A stretch of 25,344 nt of DNA from a virus. The stretch is from IMG/VR virus record IMGVR_UViG_3300030333_001029, positions 11,657 to 37,000 of that record; one strand, given 5' to 3'. Numbering within the stretch: position 1 is the stretch's first letter; each line of letters opens with the position of its first letter. A model generated the notes under the pieces. It saw only the letters and a list, made by a program, of their open reading frames with translations. It was not told where the DNA came from and made no database searches. The position numbers and the translations under genes are program-made. Positions 1 to 8,700 of this stretch are shown here, one piece after another.

Positions 1-305
1 GTAGAGTCAAGTGTAATACCATTGTCTAGTTGTTGCTGCGTAGCATGATCAGTAAGACTGCCAGTATAGTTAATACTACCTGTGCCAGTAGTTTCTAGCT
101 CTCCACCCCAATCTCTTACAGTTCCAACTAAATTAAATCCATTTGTAGATACACTAGGTATTGTGTTGTCTACGCTTTGGTAACTGCTTGAGTTGCCTGT
201 ACCATTTGGTAACAGGTTTCCTGTGGTTATCTCTTCTGCACTTACTGCCCACGCTATCAAGAATGCAATTAACAATAAGTATCCACATTTAATCATCATC
301 TCCAT
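1..305 (-). CDS. Sec-exported protein, 3' end outside window
   Basis: This reading frame stays open to the window edge, so only about 101 N-terminal codons are visible. It starts with MEMMIKCGYLLLIAFLIAW followed by AVSA and EE, a classic signal peptide with a hydrophobic core and a likely cleavage after AVSA. The exported part is rich in Asn, Ser, Thr and Gly and contains NLLPNGTGN and RDWGGELETTGTG, which suggests a beta-rich secreted or surface protein. Three in-frame ATG codons (305, 299, 296) are possible. I chose 305 because a GGAG lies 10 bases upstream of it; the two inner ATGs fit a GGAG that is too close. It overlaps the end of the upstream gene by 17 bases, so it belongs to the same message. 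The family was not recognised. It could be a tail-associated or periplasmic protein. Confidence 0.72.
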   Translation of the reverse strand, partial: MEMMIKCGYLLLIAFLIAWAVSAEEITTGNLLPNGTGNSSSYQSVDNTIPSVSTNGFNLVGTVRDWGGELETTGTGSINYTGSLTDHATQQQLDNGITLDS

Positions 306-933
306 ACAAATCGTACTCCGTTTCTATAGGTACAAATTCTTTTTTGTTATCTATAGCTGCTCTCCTTTTTAATTTTTCTACATACTTATCATAGTCTGGT
401 CTTTCAATATCATACTTTTCCCATTGTGCTTTTGCCTCACCAGCTATCTTGCCTTCGAAAGGGCAAGGAGTCCCAGCGTGTTCCATAGCGCTAAATACTC
501 TATCGTCCTGACAAAGAATTGCGATTGATGCAACTCGCATATTAAAATCATATAGGAGCTTTGATAGTTTCATCCTCTCGCAATTCTCATCAGTTATAAA
601 TGTACCACCAGCTACACCAAATCCAGTCATTTGCACACCACCACTTACTCCTACTACACATAGATCTTGTGAATAAGAACTCATGCTAGGTGCTATTGCA
701 GAGCTTACTGGTATTGCTTGACTTTCTGTCGTGTTACTCGTGCTATTGGTCGTGGTGTTAGTCTGACCACCTGAGTAGCTGTTCGTGGTCGTTGACTGGT
801 AACCACCACTAATAGACGTATTAGAGCCTGAAGTGTTTGTTTGATTAGATACACTATTATCTGTAGCATATGCCCACCCATACAGCCAACAAGATATTCC
901 TGTTATTAATAATATAATTGATAAGATTTTCAT
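289..933 (-). CDS. Sec-exported Ser/Thr/Asn-rich protein with four cysteines
   Basis: 214 residues. Residues 1-23 form a signal peptide (MKILSIILLITGISCWLYGW then AYA), so the protein probably leaves the cytoplasm. Residues 24-75 are a low-complexity linker of Ser, Thr, Asn, Gly and Gln. Residues 90-160 form a compact part with four cysteines (92, 118, 141, 157) that could make two disulfides in the periplasm, and the C-terminus (165-214) is charged and likely helical. Its start overlaps the stop of the holin-like gene (ATGA), so it is translated after the candidate lysis genes. The Cys at residue 15 is not a good lipobox (GIS before it), so I do not call it a lipoprotein. The family is unknown; a periplasmic lysis helper or a virion surface protein are both possible. 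Confidence 0.78.
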   Translation of the reverse strand: MKILSIILLITGISCWLYGWAYATDNSVSNQTNTSGSNTSISGGYQSTTTNSYSGGQTNTTTNSTSNTTESQAIPVSSAIAPSMSSYSQDLCVVGVSGGVQMTGFGVAGGTFITDENCERMKLSKLLYDFNMRVASIAILCQDDRVFSAMEHAGTPCPFEGKIAGEAKAQWEKYDIERPDYDKYVEKLKRRAAIDNKKEFVPIETEYDLYGDDD

Positions 934-1307
934 TTTTTACCAAACATACCAGCTGCTGGTTTAAGTCCATATATCGCTCCAAAAATACCTATTAATAACC
1001 ATTGATACCATTGAGGTAATCCATTAAAGTATTGAAAGAATAGATCTAACTTTTCTTTCATCATGTCATCACCAAAAAATACTGCATATGCAAGTACCAA
1101 TATAGGTAATGATACTATCACAAGAACAAACTCATCTTTCCAACCATTGTTGTTGTCTGCTCTTACTTGTGCTTGATATTCTATCTCCCCTTGGGCCATG
1201 CGATACATATGATTTCGCTCAGCCATAGCTTCAAACCTCTTAGTTTCTTGTCTTTGTTGAAATACGTTTACTGCCGTTGAGATTACAGATCCAAATATTC
1301 CAAACAT
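930..1307 (-). CDS. Holin-like membrane protein
   Basis: 125 residues. An N-terminal helix with a possible amphipathic or weakly hydrophobic start (MFGIFGSVISTAVNVF) is followed by a charged helical stretch (17-56) and two strong membrane segments at about 59-78 (EFVLVIVSLPILVLAYAVFF) and 99-118 (WYQWLLIGIFGAIYGL). It ends in GKK. The size, the W-K/R residues just before the first segment and the position between other small membrane proteins at the end of the late operon fit the three-TM holin type known from gene transfer agents and marine phages, which pierces the inner membrane at lysis. That assignment comes from topology and resemblance, not from a clear motif. It begins with TAATG coupling to the upstream XhlA-like gene and ends overlapping the next gene. 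Confidence 0.6.
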   Translation of the reverse strand: MFGIFGSVISTAVNVFQQRQETKRFEAMAERNHMYRMAQGEIEYQAQVRADNNNGWKDEFVLVIVSLPILVLAYAVFFGDDMMKEKLDLFFQYFNGLPQWYQWLLIGIFGAIYGLKPAAGMFGKK

Positions 1308-1531
1308 TAATTAACTCCTCGTAATAATAACTCTCTTACTACTATAATCATTTGTGTTCCTGCAACTATTGCCACAGTCCACAATATTTTTTTAATACTA
1401 TTGACATCATCCTCAATGTGTCGCAAATGATTTTTTTCTATAGTTTCTATAGACTTGTGTATTAAACGAATGTCGCCTTTAATTCGTTCAATCTCTACAG
1501 TCAATTCATTATTGGTCATCATATTCGGCAT
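1307..1531 (-). CDS. XhlA-like coiled-coil membrane protein
   Basis: 74 residues from the ATG at 1531. The frame opens further to 1576, but I prefer 1531 because a GAGGA lies 5 bases upstream; ATGs at 1522 and 1519 are alternatives. Residues 10-48 are a heptad-rich helix (VEIERIKGDIRLIHKSIETI), and 49-65 form one membrane segment (ILWTVAIVAGTQMIIVV) with a short basic tail. This long helix plus one C-terminal membrane segment is the plan of hemolysin XhlA, a membrane-associated lysis protein of Bacillus phages that works with a holin. It overlaps the gene before it (stop at 1509) and is coupled by TAATG to the holin-like gene after it, so a lysis role is likely. A tail accessory protein is a less likely alternative. 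Confidence 0.6.
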   Translation of the reverse strand: MPNMMTNNELTVEIERIKGDIRLIHKSIETIEKNHLRHIEDDVNSIKKILWTVAIVAGTQMIIVVRELLLRGVN

Positions 1532-1703
1532 CGCAATCCTCGCATGGCTCATCACATTCGCAATCTGGATAAGCATTTTCAGCTTCTACCTCTGTACCAT
1601 AGATATCATGATCATCTTCTATTTCTAATAATTCTTTTAAATCATCCATATCGTTCTCAAGATCCTCTATTCGTTTTTTTAAAGACTCTAATATATTACT
1701 CAA
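1509..1703 (-). CDS. Small acidic coiled-coil protein with Cys-rich tail
   Basis: 64 residues. The start codon is TTG at 1703, directly after the stop of the preceding gene; an AGGAG about 10 bases upstream supports it, and the only later ATG (residue 19) would cut the helix. Residues 1-30 form a charged coiled coil (SLKKRIEDLENDMDDLKELL). The C-terminal part carries four cysteines at 48, 50, 54 and 57 in CECDEPCEDC, set in an acidic context, which could bind a metal or form disulfides if exported (no signal peptide is seen). The protein is strongly acidic. It overlaps the XhlA-like gene. Function unknown; the position between tail and lysis genes allows either a tail-fiber accessory or a lysis regulator. 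Confidence 0.6.
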   Translation of the reverse strand: MSNILESLKKRIEDLENDMDDLKELLEIEDDHDIYGTEVEAENAYPDCECDEPCEDCDAEYDDQ

Positions 1704-2243
1704 TTAGTTTGTTCTCCTATATATATAAAATTCATGTTCTCCACGAGTATATAGTGTACCTGTATCTGAGAAACCTAGCGAGTTTTTACACCATGCTTGT
1801 ACTAAAACATTGGATTTAGGGGGTTCACACAGGCTTATAGGTATATTCCAGCTATCTCTAAACCAGTTCATAAGGTTAATTGTTCCTGTTGTATGAGCTG
1901 TGCCAGAGTTATCTCCTGTTACACAAGCTATAGATACTGCATCTACATCTAGGGTATATCCTGTATTCTTAAAATCTTCACCAGCTCTGTGTATACTGTA
2001 ATGCCACACCATAGGTATAGATGAATCATATATAATAGTAAGCTCATTACATTGGTCTTTGTCTGTAAGTCCAGGAAAATAACTAGATGTTTTAAATAAA
2101 TCATAAGCTGTTTGTGCTTCGTCTGTTGTAATATGATGTGGCTCGTTAGTTGTCATATCTGTGTAGTTGCTAGGCACAGGGTCAGCATTACTATTAATTA
2201 CTTTTGTTATTACTCCGTTTTCAGTTACTGCATATTTTTTCAT
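1704..2243 (-). CDS. Unknown protein after the adhesin gene
   Basis: 179 residues, begins MKKYAVTENGVITKVINSNA. It is soluble, has no signal peptide or membrane segment, and is beta-rich in look (SNVLVQAWCKNSLGFSDTGT, HEFYIYRRTN at the end). It is coupled to the glycine-rich adhesin gene by TAATG and ends next to a short acidic gene. A gene just after a receptor-binding protein is often a fiber chaperone or a second part of the adhesin, and the opening phrase (KYAVTENGVI.KVI) resembles the start of tail-fiber assembly-type proteins that report on the fiber. This is inference from context only. No catalytic motif was seen. Confidence 0.65.
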   Translation of the reverse strand: MKKYAVTENGVITKVINSNADPVPSNYTDMTTNEPHHITTDEAQTAYDLFKTSSYFPGLTDKDQCNELTIIYDSSIPMVWHYSIHRAGEDFKNTGYTLDVDAVSIACVTGDNSGTAHTTGTINLMNWFRDSWNIPISLCEPPKSNVLVQAWCKNSLGFSDTGTLYTRGEHEFYIYRRTN

Positions 2244-2944
2244 TAGTTAAACTCCACATAAACAAATCCACCTTCACCAGCTGTACCATGAGCAGCACTA
2301 TTACCTCCAATTGCTCCACCAGCACCACCACTACCTATGGTTATAGTGTAACTGCTTCCATCTCCATCAAAGTCAGAAAAGGTTTTTTTGGCGAAGCCAC
2401 CACCCCCACCACCTTGTCCACCTGTTGGTGCATTAGGTCCAGTATCATTACCACCTGCTCCACCACCACCTCGTGATGAATTGTAGCCAGTTTCACCTGT
2501 GCCACCTGGGTCGCCACCTGCTCCACCTGTTGCACCAGATGGATTAGAACCTGTGCTACCAGTAGTGTTTGTATCACCACCACTTGCAGTTCCACCTGCT
2601 CCATTAGGAGGTGATGAACTGTTTTCTCCACCTTTACCTCCAGTACCACCATTTCCAATGATGTCAGTTATTCCAGATTTAGCTACTTTAGATAGTCCAC
2701 CATCAGAACCATGACCTCCTATACCTGGATTTTTTAAGTCTGAGGTTGCACCTTCTCCTCCCCCACCACCTGCTCCGTATACACGGAAGATAAGGTTGTT
2801 ATAGTGAACACCAGATTGTAGTGTAAATGTACCACTAGATGTAAAAGACTGGTTACCAGAGCTTACATCAGGCAAACCTGTAGAACCTCTTTGTCCATAA
2901 GAATTAGAACCTGCATGACCTATTGTTGTAATTACTGGTGGCAT
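2243..2944 (-). CDS. Glycine-rich tail-tip adhesin
   Basis: 233 residues, extremely glycine-rich between about 55 and 225. The N-terminus (MPPVITTIGHAGSNSYGQRG) is followed by a short beta region with FTSSGTFTLQSG and LIFRVYGAGGGGGEG, then long runs of Gly with Asn, Ser, Thr and Pro, and ends with GEGGFVYVEFN. This is the pattern of glycine-rich phage adhesins such as T2/S16 gp38, in which stacked polyglycine II helices present loops that touch the receptor. It starts at the fiber stop (TAATG), so it is made together with the fiber and likely caps it. The loop regions (about 95-190) would be where host range changes. The fold assignment is by composition; a fiber-tip adhesin is the most likely role. 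Confidence 0.75.
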   Translation of the reverse strand: MPPVITTIGHAGSNSYGQRGSTGLPDVSSGNQSFTSSGTFTLQSGVHYNNLIFRVYGAGGGGGEGATSDLKNPGIGGHGSDGGLSKVAKSGITDIIGNGGTGGKGGENSSSPPNGAGGTASGGDTNTTGSTGSNPSGATGGAGGDPGGTGETGYNSSRGGGGAGGNDTGPNAPTGGQGGGGGGFAKKTFSDFDGDGSSYTITIGSGGAGGAIGGNSAAHGTAGEGGFVYVEFN

Positions 2945-5727
2945 TATGCGAACTGTGTCTGGCTAGTCAACATTGTGAAAGCTGCATCTCCTGTTTTAAT
3001 TATACTGTATGTATATACATCTATGCTATTAGCATTACCAGATGAATAGGATGAGCCTCCTTGATTCTTTGGAGTTATACTACTACCATCTACTTGGAAA
3101 GCATTGTTGTATTTAGCTGAACTACCATTAGTAACTAAGAATACTGCAGTAACAACATCACCTGTGTCCATAATACTATTTAATGTTGTACTACCATCTC
3201 CTCTAAAATTAACTGTAAAGTTACCAGTTGCATCGCTAGTGTAATACAGTATTGATTGTGTTTTTAGATCATAATTTATTGTGCCAGTTGCTGCAGTCGC
3301 TGATATGGTTGCAGTTTCTTGTGTGTGTTTTGTAAGGGTACAAGAATCTAATGTCTTTTCAGATAGTGTAGCTACTAACTTGGCACTAGCAATACTACCT
3401 GCTAGTTCATCATTATCTACACCACCATTTTTAATTGATACTGCACCAGATGATACATCAAAGTTTGCACTAGCAAATGATGCTATACCTTTGTTAGATG
3501 TACTTGCATCTTCACCAGATATTGTAATTGTGTCTGTTGCACTAGCAGCAGTATCTATACCCTCTCCACCTGTAACAGTTAGGGTGTTGCCATCTGCAAT
3601 GGTTTGATTAGAACCACTATCACCTGCAAGTGTAAAGTTTGACATAGAACCAGAACCATCTTGTCCGTCTGCACCACTATAGCTAAAGTGTACTCCTACT
3701 CCATCATTGTCAGAAAAAGTTCCGTTGCTTACTACATGAGTAACAGGTACTTTAGTGTAACCACTTGCATCTGTAACAGCACCACTAACTTTAAATAATG
3801 CAAAGGTACTGGCTGTACCCTCTTTTGTTACTGTGATTATACCTCTTGCTGTAGAGTTAGATACATCATCAAAGCTCTGCACATAACCAGATATGTCTGC
3901 ACCTGCATCATCTGCATCATCTATATAAAGGATAGATACACTAGATAGAGTGCCATTGTTAAATGCAATCTTACCTGCACCTGGGTCAGCATCAGAGGTT
4001 GTACTTTCAAATGTCATAGATAGCTGTGAGTTTGTACCAGCTGCACCAGTTGCACCTGTACTACCAGTAGAACCAGTAGAACCTGTAGCTCCAGTAGAGC
4101 CAGTATCACCTTTATCACCATTTCTGCTGAAGTGTACGGATAAGGAATCACCAGCTGAGAATGTATTATTAGATATTAAATGTGTAACAGATAATTTGTT
4201 GTAACCACTAGCATCTGTAGTAGAACCTGTAATAGAGAATCTTGCATATGTTGATGGATCATCTGTGTCTACAATGTGTAGATAACCTTTGATCGTAGAT
4301 GTGCTATCATCCCATGTTAAAACATCTGTAGATACTGTAGCACCATTTGCATCATCATCATCTATAAAGATAGTGTTGACTGATGAGTACGTTCCGTTGT
4401 TAAATGCTATCTCTCCTGCACCAGGATCTGTGTCTGATGTACCACTATCAAATGTATATTGATATCCTGGTATTGCTCCGTCATGTCCAGACTGTGCAAA
4501 GGTAACTGCTAGGCTATCACCTGCACTAAATGTGTTATTAGATACAAGATGTGTAACTGCAAGTTTATTATAGCCAGAAGCATCTGTAGCTGTGCCAGAT
4601 ATTTTAAATCTAGCATATGTACTTCTATCGTTTATATCTGTAAATTGCAGAACTCCTTTGTGTCCTGCTGTAGAATCATCCCATGTAATAGTTTCTGTTT
4701 GTGTAGTAGCTCCGTGTTGGTCAACATCATCTATGTAAATCTCTGTAACACTTGCATATGTACCATTATTAAAAGCTACCTCACCAGCTCCAGGATCAGT
4801 ATCACTTGTACCTGAATCAAACTTGTAGAAATAACCAGGGTTAGCTCCGTCTATACCATTAGCTACAAATGAAATAAATACTTTGTCGCCATCAGACAAT
4901 GTGCCTGAAGAAGCTACATGAGCTACTGTTACTTTAGTATATCCTGTAGCATCTGTTACTGAGCCTGTTACATCAAACACTATGTACTTAGTAAGTGTTC
5001 CTGCATTTTGTATTCTTACTCTACCTCGTTTGCTGTAGTTAGTTTGGTTATCGTCAAATGTTTGTACCCATGTAGCAACATCTGTTCCGTTTGCATCTGC
5101 ATCATCTATATATAATTCAGTAACACTAGAGTATGTAGTGTTATTCATTCTAAATCCACCAGCTCCTGGGTCTGCATCTGTAGTAGTTGTGCTATATGTA
5201 AATAAAGCTGAATCTCCACCTGCTGGTAAGAAGTCTGCGACTGTAGTCAAATCACCTGATGAATCAAATCCTAGTGTTTTACTAGCTCTTGTAGTAGCAT
5301 TGTCTGTAAACTCTGATGATGATATTGTATTAGTTCTTGATACTTTAAATGACCTGTCTACCTGCTCTTGTAATTCTTGTATAGCAGCAAGGTTCTTATC
5401 AAATGCACCCTCTACAGAATCTGCTGTAAATGGGTCGTTTTCTACTAAGTCAAGTGTTTGTGTCTGTGTTGTAGATCTTCTAATAACTACTGTTTCAGTA
5501 GCCGTAGGTATATGTCCAGATTCAAAAACTACGTTACCCCCTGTTGCAACTCCTGCACCAGTTACTGTATAATGTGTTGTTAAAGTTTTAACAGTTTCTG
5601 CACCAGTAGATGATCTTATAATAACCTGTATATCTGCATCTGCAGAAATTTTAAACTGATACGCAAAGGTATCGTTAGAACCATCACCAGAATAACTGTT
5701 TTTTATAATCGTTGTTGATATTGCCAT
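2944..5727 (-). CDS. Modular tail fiber with T7-type N-terminus
   Basis: 927 residues. Residues 1-130 match the T7 gp17 N-terminal domain that docks the fiber to the tail (MAISTTIIKNSYSGDGSNDT, then FAYQF, VIIRSS, DPFTADSVEGAFDKNLAAIQ). Four related modules of about 120 residues follow at 175-295, 299-420, 422-540 and 569-692, each with DPGAG, a YIDD/FIDD motif, TDASGY.K and V(T/A)H(L/V). A collagen-like Gly-X-Y stretch (537-565) sits between modules three and four. The rest (700-927) is beta-rich with ITISGEDAS and a C-terminal head, probably the trimeric tip. The start has a GAGG-type ribosome site in a 46-base gap after the ejection protein gene. It should form the fiber shaft for host binding, with the glycine-rich protein as the likely tip. 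Confidence 0.88.
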   Translation of the reverse strand: MAISTTIIKNSYSGDGSNDTFAYQFKISADADIQVIIRSSTGAETVKTLTTHYTVTGAGVATGGNVVFESGHIPTATETVVIRRSTTQTQTLDLVENDPFTADSVEGAFDKNLAAIQELQEQVDRSFKVSRTNTISSSEFTDNATTRASKTLGFDSSGDLTTVADFLPAGGDSALFTYSTTTTDADPGAGGFRMNNTTYSSVTELYIDDADANGTDVATWVQTFDDNQTNYSKRGRVRIQNAGTLTKYIVFDVTGSVTDATGYTKVTVAHVASSGTLSDGDKVFISFVANGIDGANPGYFYKFDSGTSDTDPGAGEVAFNNGTYASVTEIYIDDVDQHGATTQTETITWDDSTAGHKGVLQFTDINDRSTYARFKISGTATDASGYNKLAVTHLVSNNTFSAGDSLAVTFAQSGHDGAIPGYQYTFDSGTSDTDPGAGEIAFNNGTYSSVNTIFIDDDDANGATVSTDVLTWDDSTSTIKGYLHIVDTDDPSTYARFSITGSTTDASGYNKLSVTHLISNNTFSAGDSLSVHFSRNGDKGDTGSTGATGSTGSTGSTGATGAAGTNSQLSMTFESTTSDADPGAGKIAFNNGTLSSVSILYIDDADDAGADISGYVQSFDDVSNSTARGIITVTKEGTASTFALFKVSGAVTDASGYTKVPVTHVVSNGTFSDNDGVGVHFSYSGADGQDGSGSMSNFTLAGDSGSNQTIADGNTLTVTGGEGIDTAASATDTITISGEDASTSNKGIASFASANFDVSSGAVSIKNGGVDNDELAGSIASAKLVATLSEKTLDSCTLTKHTQETATISATAATGTINYDLKTQSILYYTSDATGNFTVNFRGDGSTTLNSIMDTGDVVTAVFLVTNGSSAKYNNAFQVDGSSITPKNQGGSSYSSGNANSIDVYTYSIIKTGDAAFTMLTSQTQFA
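3652..5205 (-). repeat. Four ~120-residue repeat modules in the tail fiber gene
   Basis: The modules occupy about 4843-5205, 4468-4833, 4108-4464 and 3652-4023. Each encodes the ordered landmarks DPGAG, FNNGT(Y/L), (Y/F)IDD, a D-rich turn, TDASGY or TDATGY, and VTH or VAH. Modules two and three are the most alike (both YxYxFDSGTSDTDPGAGE and SNNTFSAGDSL), as expected for a recent duplication. A collagen-like stretch of about 28 residues (near 4033-4119) separates modules three and four. Confidence 0.85.
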
Positions 5728-5761
5728 ATGCTTATTCCTCTACTATTTTATCATAACATTT

Positions 5762-5767
5762 ATTATA
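5762..5767 (-). promoter_or_regulatory. Possible -10 box before the tail fiber gene
   Basis: A perfect TATAAT (minus strand) lies 35 bases before the fiber start, just where the operon has one of its few gaps. The -35 is weak (TTTGAA with a 15-base spacer), so this is only a candidate in AT-rich DNA. Confidence 0.25.
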
Positions 5768-5773
5768 TTTCTA

Positions 5774-8700
5774 TCATCGCTCTTCAAACTTCCTTGCTTG
5801 ATTGTTACCATTTTTAGCGACTTCTATCATTAAAGTATAAAGTCTGTCTAAATCTTCTACTATTTCATTTTCTGTAGGCATAAATTTAGATATAAAATTT
5901 CCTCCAGACATTGTATTTTTTATTAATGCTAGTAAATATTTATCTTCTATAGGTTTTCCAGTTTGTTCGTCTATTAAATCATAATCATTTTTAATTTTAG
6001 CTAAAATATCTTTAGCTGTTGCATTTTCTATGTTTTTCTGTGTATCTAAAATTACTTGTTCTAATTCTGGTACTGCACGTAAATCATACATTGTTTGAAC
6101 TAATTGAATTGCTTTTCGTAATTCACTTATTATTTTAACTTGTTCTTTCATTATTTGATACAAACCAAAATCTGATCTTGAAGTTATTTTTTCTAAAGCT
6201 GCAGTTCGTTCTGTTTCATCTTGTATTGCCATTGCAGCATTAAAAGCTCTATCTACATTTTTAAATGTGTTCCAATTTTCATAGAATTTTTCTAAATGAC
6301 TTGATGACATACCAGGTTGTCTAATTACAAATGCTTGGATGACAGGTAGTTTGTCAATGTTCTTAATCCAATTACTTGAGAAAGGTTGGGGAGGTGTATC
6401 TACAAAACCTAATTTTTCTGCTGAAAAATCGTAAAGTTGTTTAAATTGTTTACCTATTCCACCTGTCCATGAATCATAGATATAATCAATTTGTATCGGA
6501 CTTTTTAAAAATTTAGGTACTCGCAAATCAGCAAAGATAGAACTAAATTGTTTCGCAAATTCTGAAGTTCTAAGAGTTGATTCATATTCAGGTAAATCAT
6601 CATTTCTTAAACTCTCAGGAACAATAGGTCTGCCTGTAAAAATAGATTTGTTAAAGTACAATTCTCCAAAAGGCCTTAAAAGATCTGCTTGCAATGGATT
6701 AAATGTTGTTGCCATATTTGCCAAACCATCTAATAAGAGATTGTTAGTAACATCTGGATTTGTGCCATAAATATAATCTAATGTTCTTTCTATAGAAGAA
6801 CCAAATAACAACCCTAATTCAAAAGGTTTTGGTATTGTTATAAAATATTGTTCACTATCTGCCATTGCTTCTCGCATTGCTCTTTCTTCATCTGGAGTAC
6901 CATCTTTTTTAACATAAATTTTTAAATATTTTTTATATAGCTCTTGTGTTTTACCTTTGCCAACAGGAATATTCCAAAATAAATCTTTACGCCATTGTGG
7001 CAATCTTTGATATAATGGATCATCATGATTGCCATACCAAAAATAAATACTAGGAGCAGTAATATATAAAGCTGATTTCAATAAAGTTTGTCCTGGTCTA
7101 TTTTTTAAAGCATCAAATAGTTTATCGTAACCTCTAATACCAGATGTATAAAAAGCATTAAGTGAATTTACTCCCTCAGCAATATATCCTTGTTTTGCAA
7201 AATCAAATAAATCTCTAGCTTCAAAACCAGCTCTTTCTAAAATTTCTTGTTTTGTTAATTTACCATTTTTGTCTAATTTTAAATTTAATTTTTCTAGGTT
7301 CTTTTTTACATATAAAAATTCACCTAATTTTGTTGTTATTTCTGATGCTTCTGCACCAGCTCTTAACAATTCTACAAATCTATTTAAAGGATTAGGATTA
7401 ATTTGATTGTCTAAAGTTCTCCCTACTAATTGTTTTCTTATTGCATCATCACCATATTTTCCAAATTGTATAAAAGTAGACTGTAAAGCACCACTTCTCA
7501 TAAAATCATCTAATACTAATTGAGCTTTTTTGTTTCCTACTTTTGCTTGAAGCATTGTCCAAAAACCCTGAAAAGTTCTTACAGTAGGCACAGCAAATCC
7601 ATTTCTTGAAACAACAGCACTAAAAAAAGTATCTCTAAAAAGGTTTTTAGCCCAATAAATAGGATCAAGTATTACACCTAAACGTAATGTTTTTGTTGGT
7701 AACGAAAAACCTTTCATAAAACTTTTGCTAAAAAATGCAGCAAAAGAATTTGTTCCTGTAAGTGGCTCAATTAATTCTTTTGGAACAGTATATGTTTCTT
7801 TTTTACCTTTTCTAAAAACAGATATTTGATTACCATTAACAAAACTATCTTTTCTAAATATAGAAAAATTTTCTACCCCAGCTTTTCTTAGTAAATCTTC
7901 GCTTACATTAAAAATGTCAGCTAATTCTTTTGTTGTAACTTGAAAAGATTTTGTAACTTTTTTTGTTTTTTGAATTCCTAAATCTTTAGCTAAAGCTGGA
8001 TTTTCATCAATCATATCAAAAAAAGATTGTAATGCTTTATTGCGTTCTGCAAGTTCTACATAAAAAGCTGTGTTTCTATAAGTTTGTTCTATAGGATCTT
8101 CAAACTTACCTCTAAGTACCTTGCCAATTTTTTTAAGTGGGCTACGCACTTTTTTTGCAGAAGGTCCTTCTATGTCAAAACCTTCTCTTAATTTTGCAAA
8201 AGGAAAATAATCTTTGTTCATTTCTTCTACTGCTTTTCGTAGTTCTTTAGTTAAAAGACCTGCATCTTCTAGTAAATCTAATTGTGCTTTGTAAAATTTA
8301 TTAAGTTCTTTATTTGCAGCTTCATATTGTTTTTCTAATCTTTTAACATCCTCTCTAGCTCTTTTATAATCAAAAGGTTTGCCTTCTTCTAGCTCTATTT
8401 TAATACCACGTTTTTCTAATTCTAATGCACGTTTTGATGCACGATACAATTTAAAATTATCATACTGTTGCTGATTTTTAATAAAACTAAAAATATTTTT
8501 TAATGCTTTACTGTCGTAATATTCACCTGTAAAAATATTATAAGGATTTTTTTCTGCCCAATAAAATGCTTTTTCTATACTTGCTGGTAAGTTTCTAAAC
8601 AATTCATATGGATTTAATTTAGGAGTTTTTTTATCAAATAACTCTTTTACAACTTTTTTTATTGGAAATAATTTGTCAATAAAATTAACATGAAAATTTT

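Noticed and set aside
289-933. Lipoprotein signal (Cys 15) in the Ser/Thr/Asn-rich exported protein
   Set aside because: Residues before the Cys (GIS) do not fit the lipobox, and a good signal peptidase I site (AYA) is present.
1532-1576. Upstream extension of the XhlA-like gene to 1576
   Set aside because: It would run deeper into the preceding gene with no ribosome site; the GAGGA fits the ATG at 1531.
1704-2944. Diversity-generating retroelement target in the adhesin region
   Set aside because: No reverse transcriptase and no template/variable repeat pair found in the window; the repeats seen are normal glycine codon runs.
2204-5572. Several plus-strand and alternate-frame reading frames across the fiber and adhesin genes
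   Set aside because: Low-complexity shadows (Pro-, Cys- or Val-rich) of the real repeats; no ribosome sites and no family resemblance.
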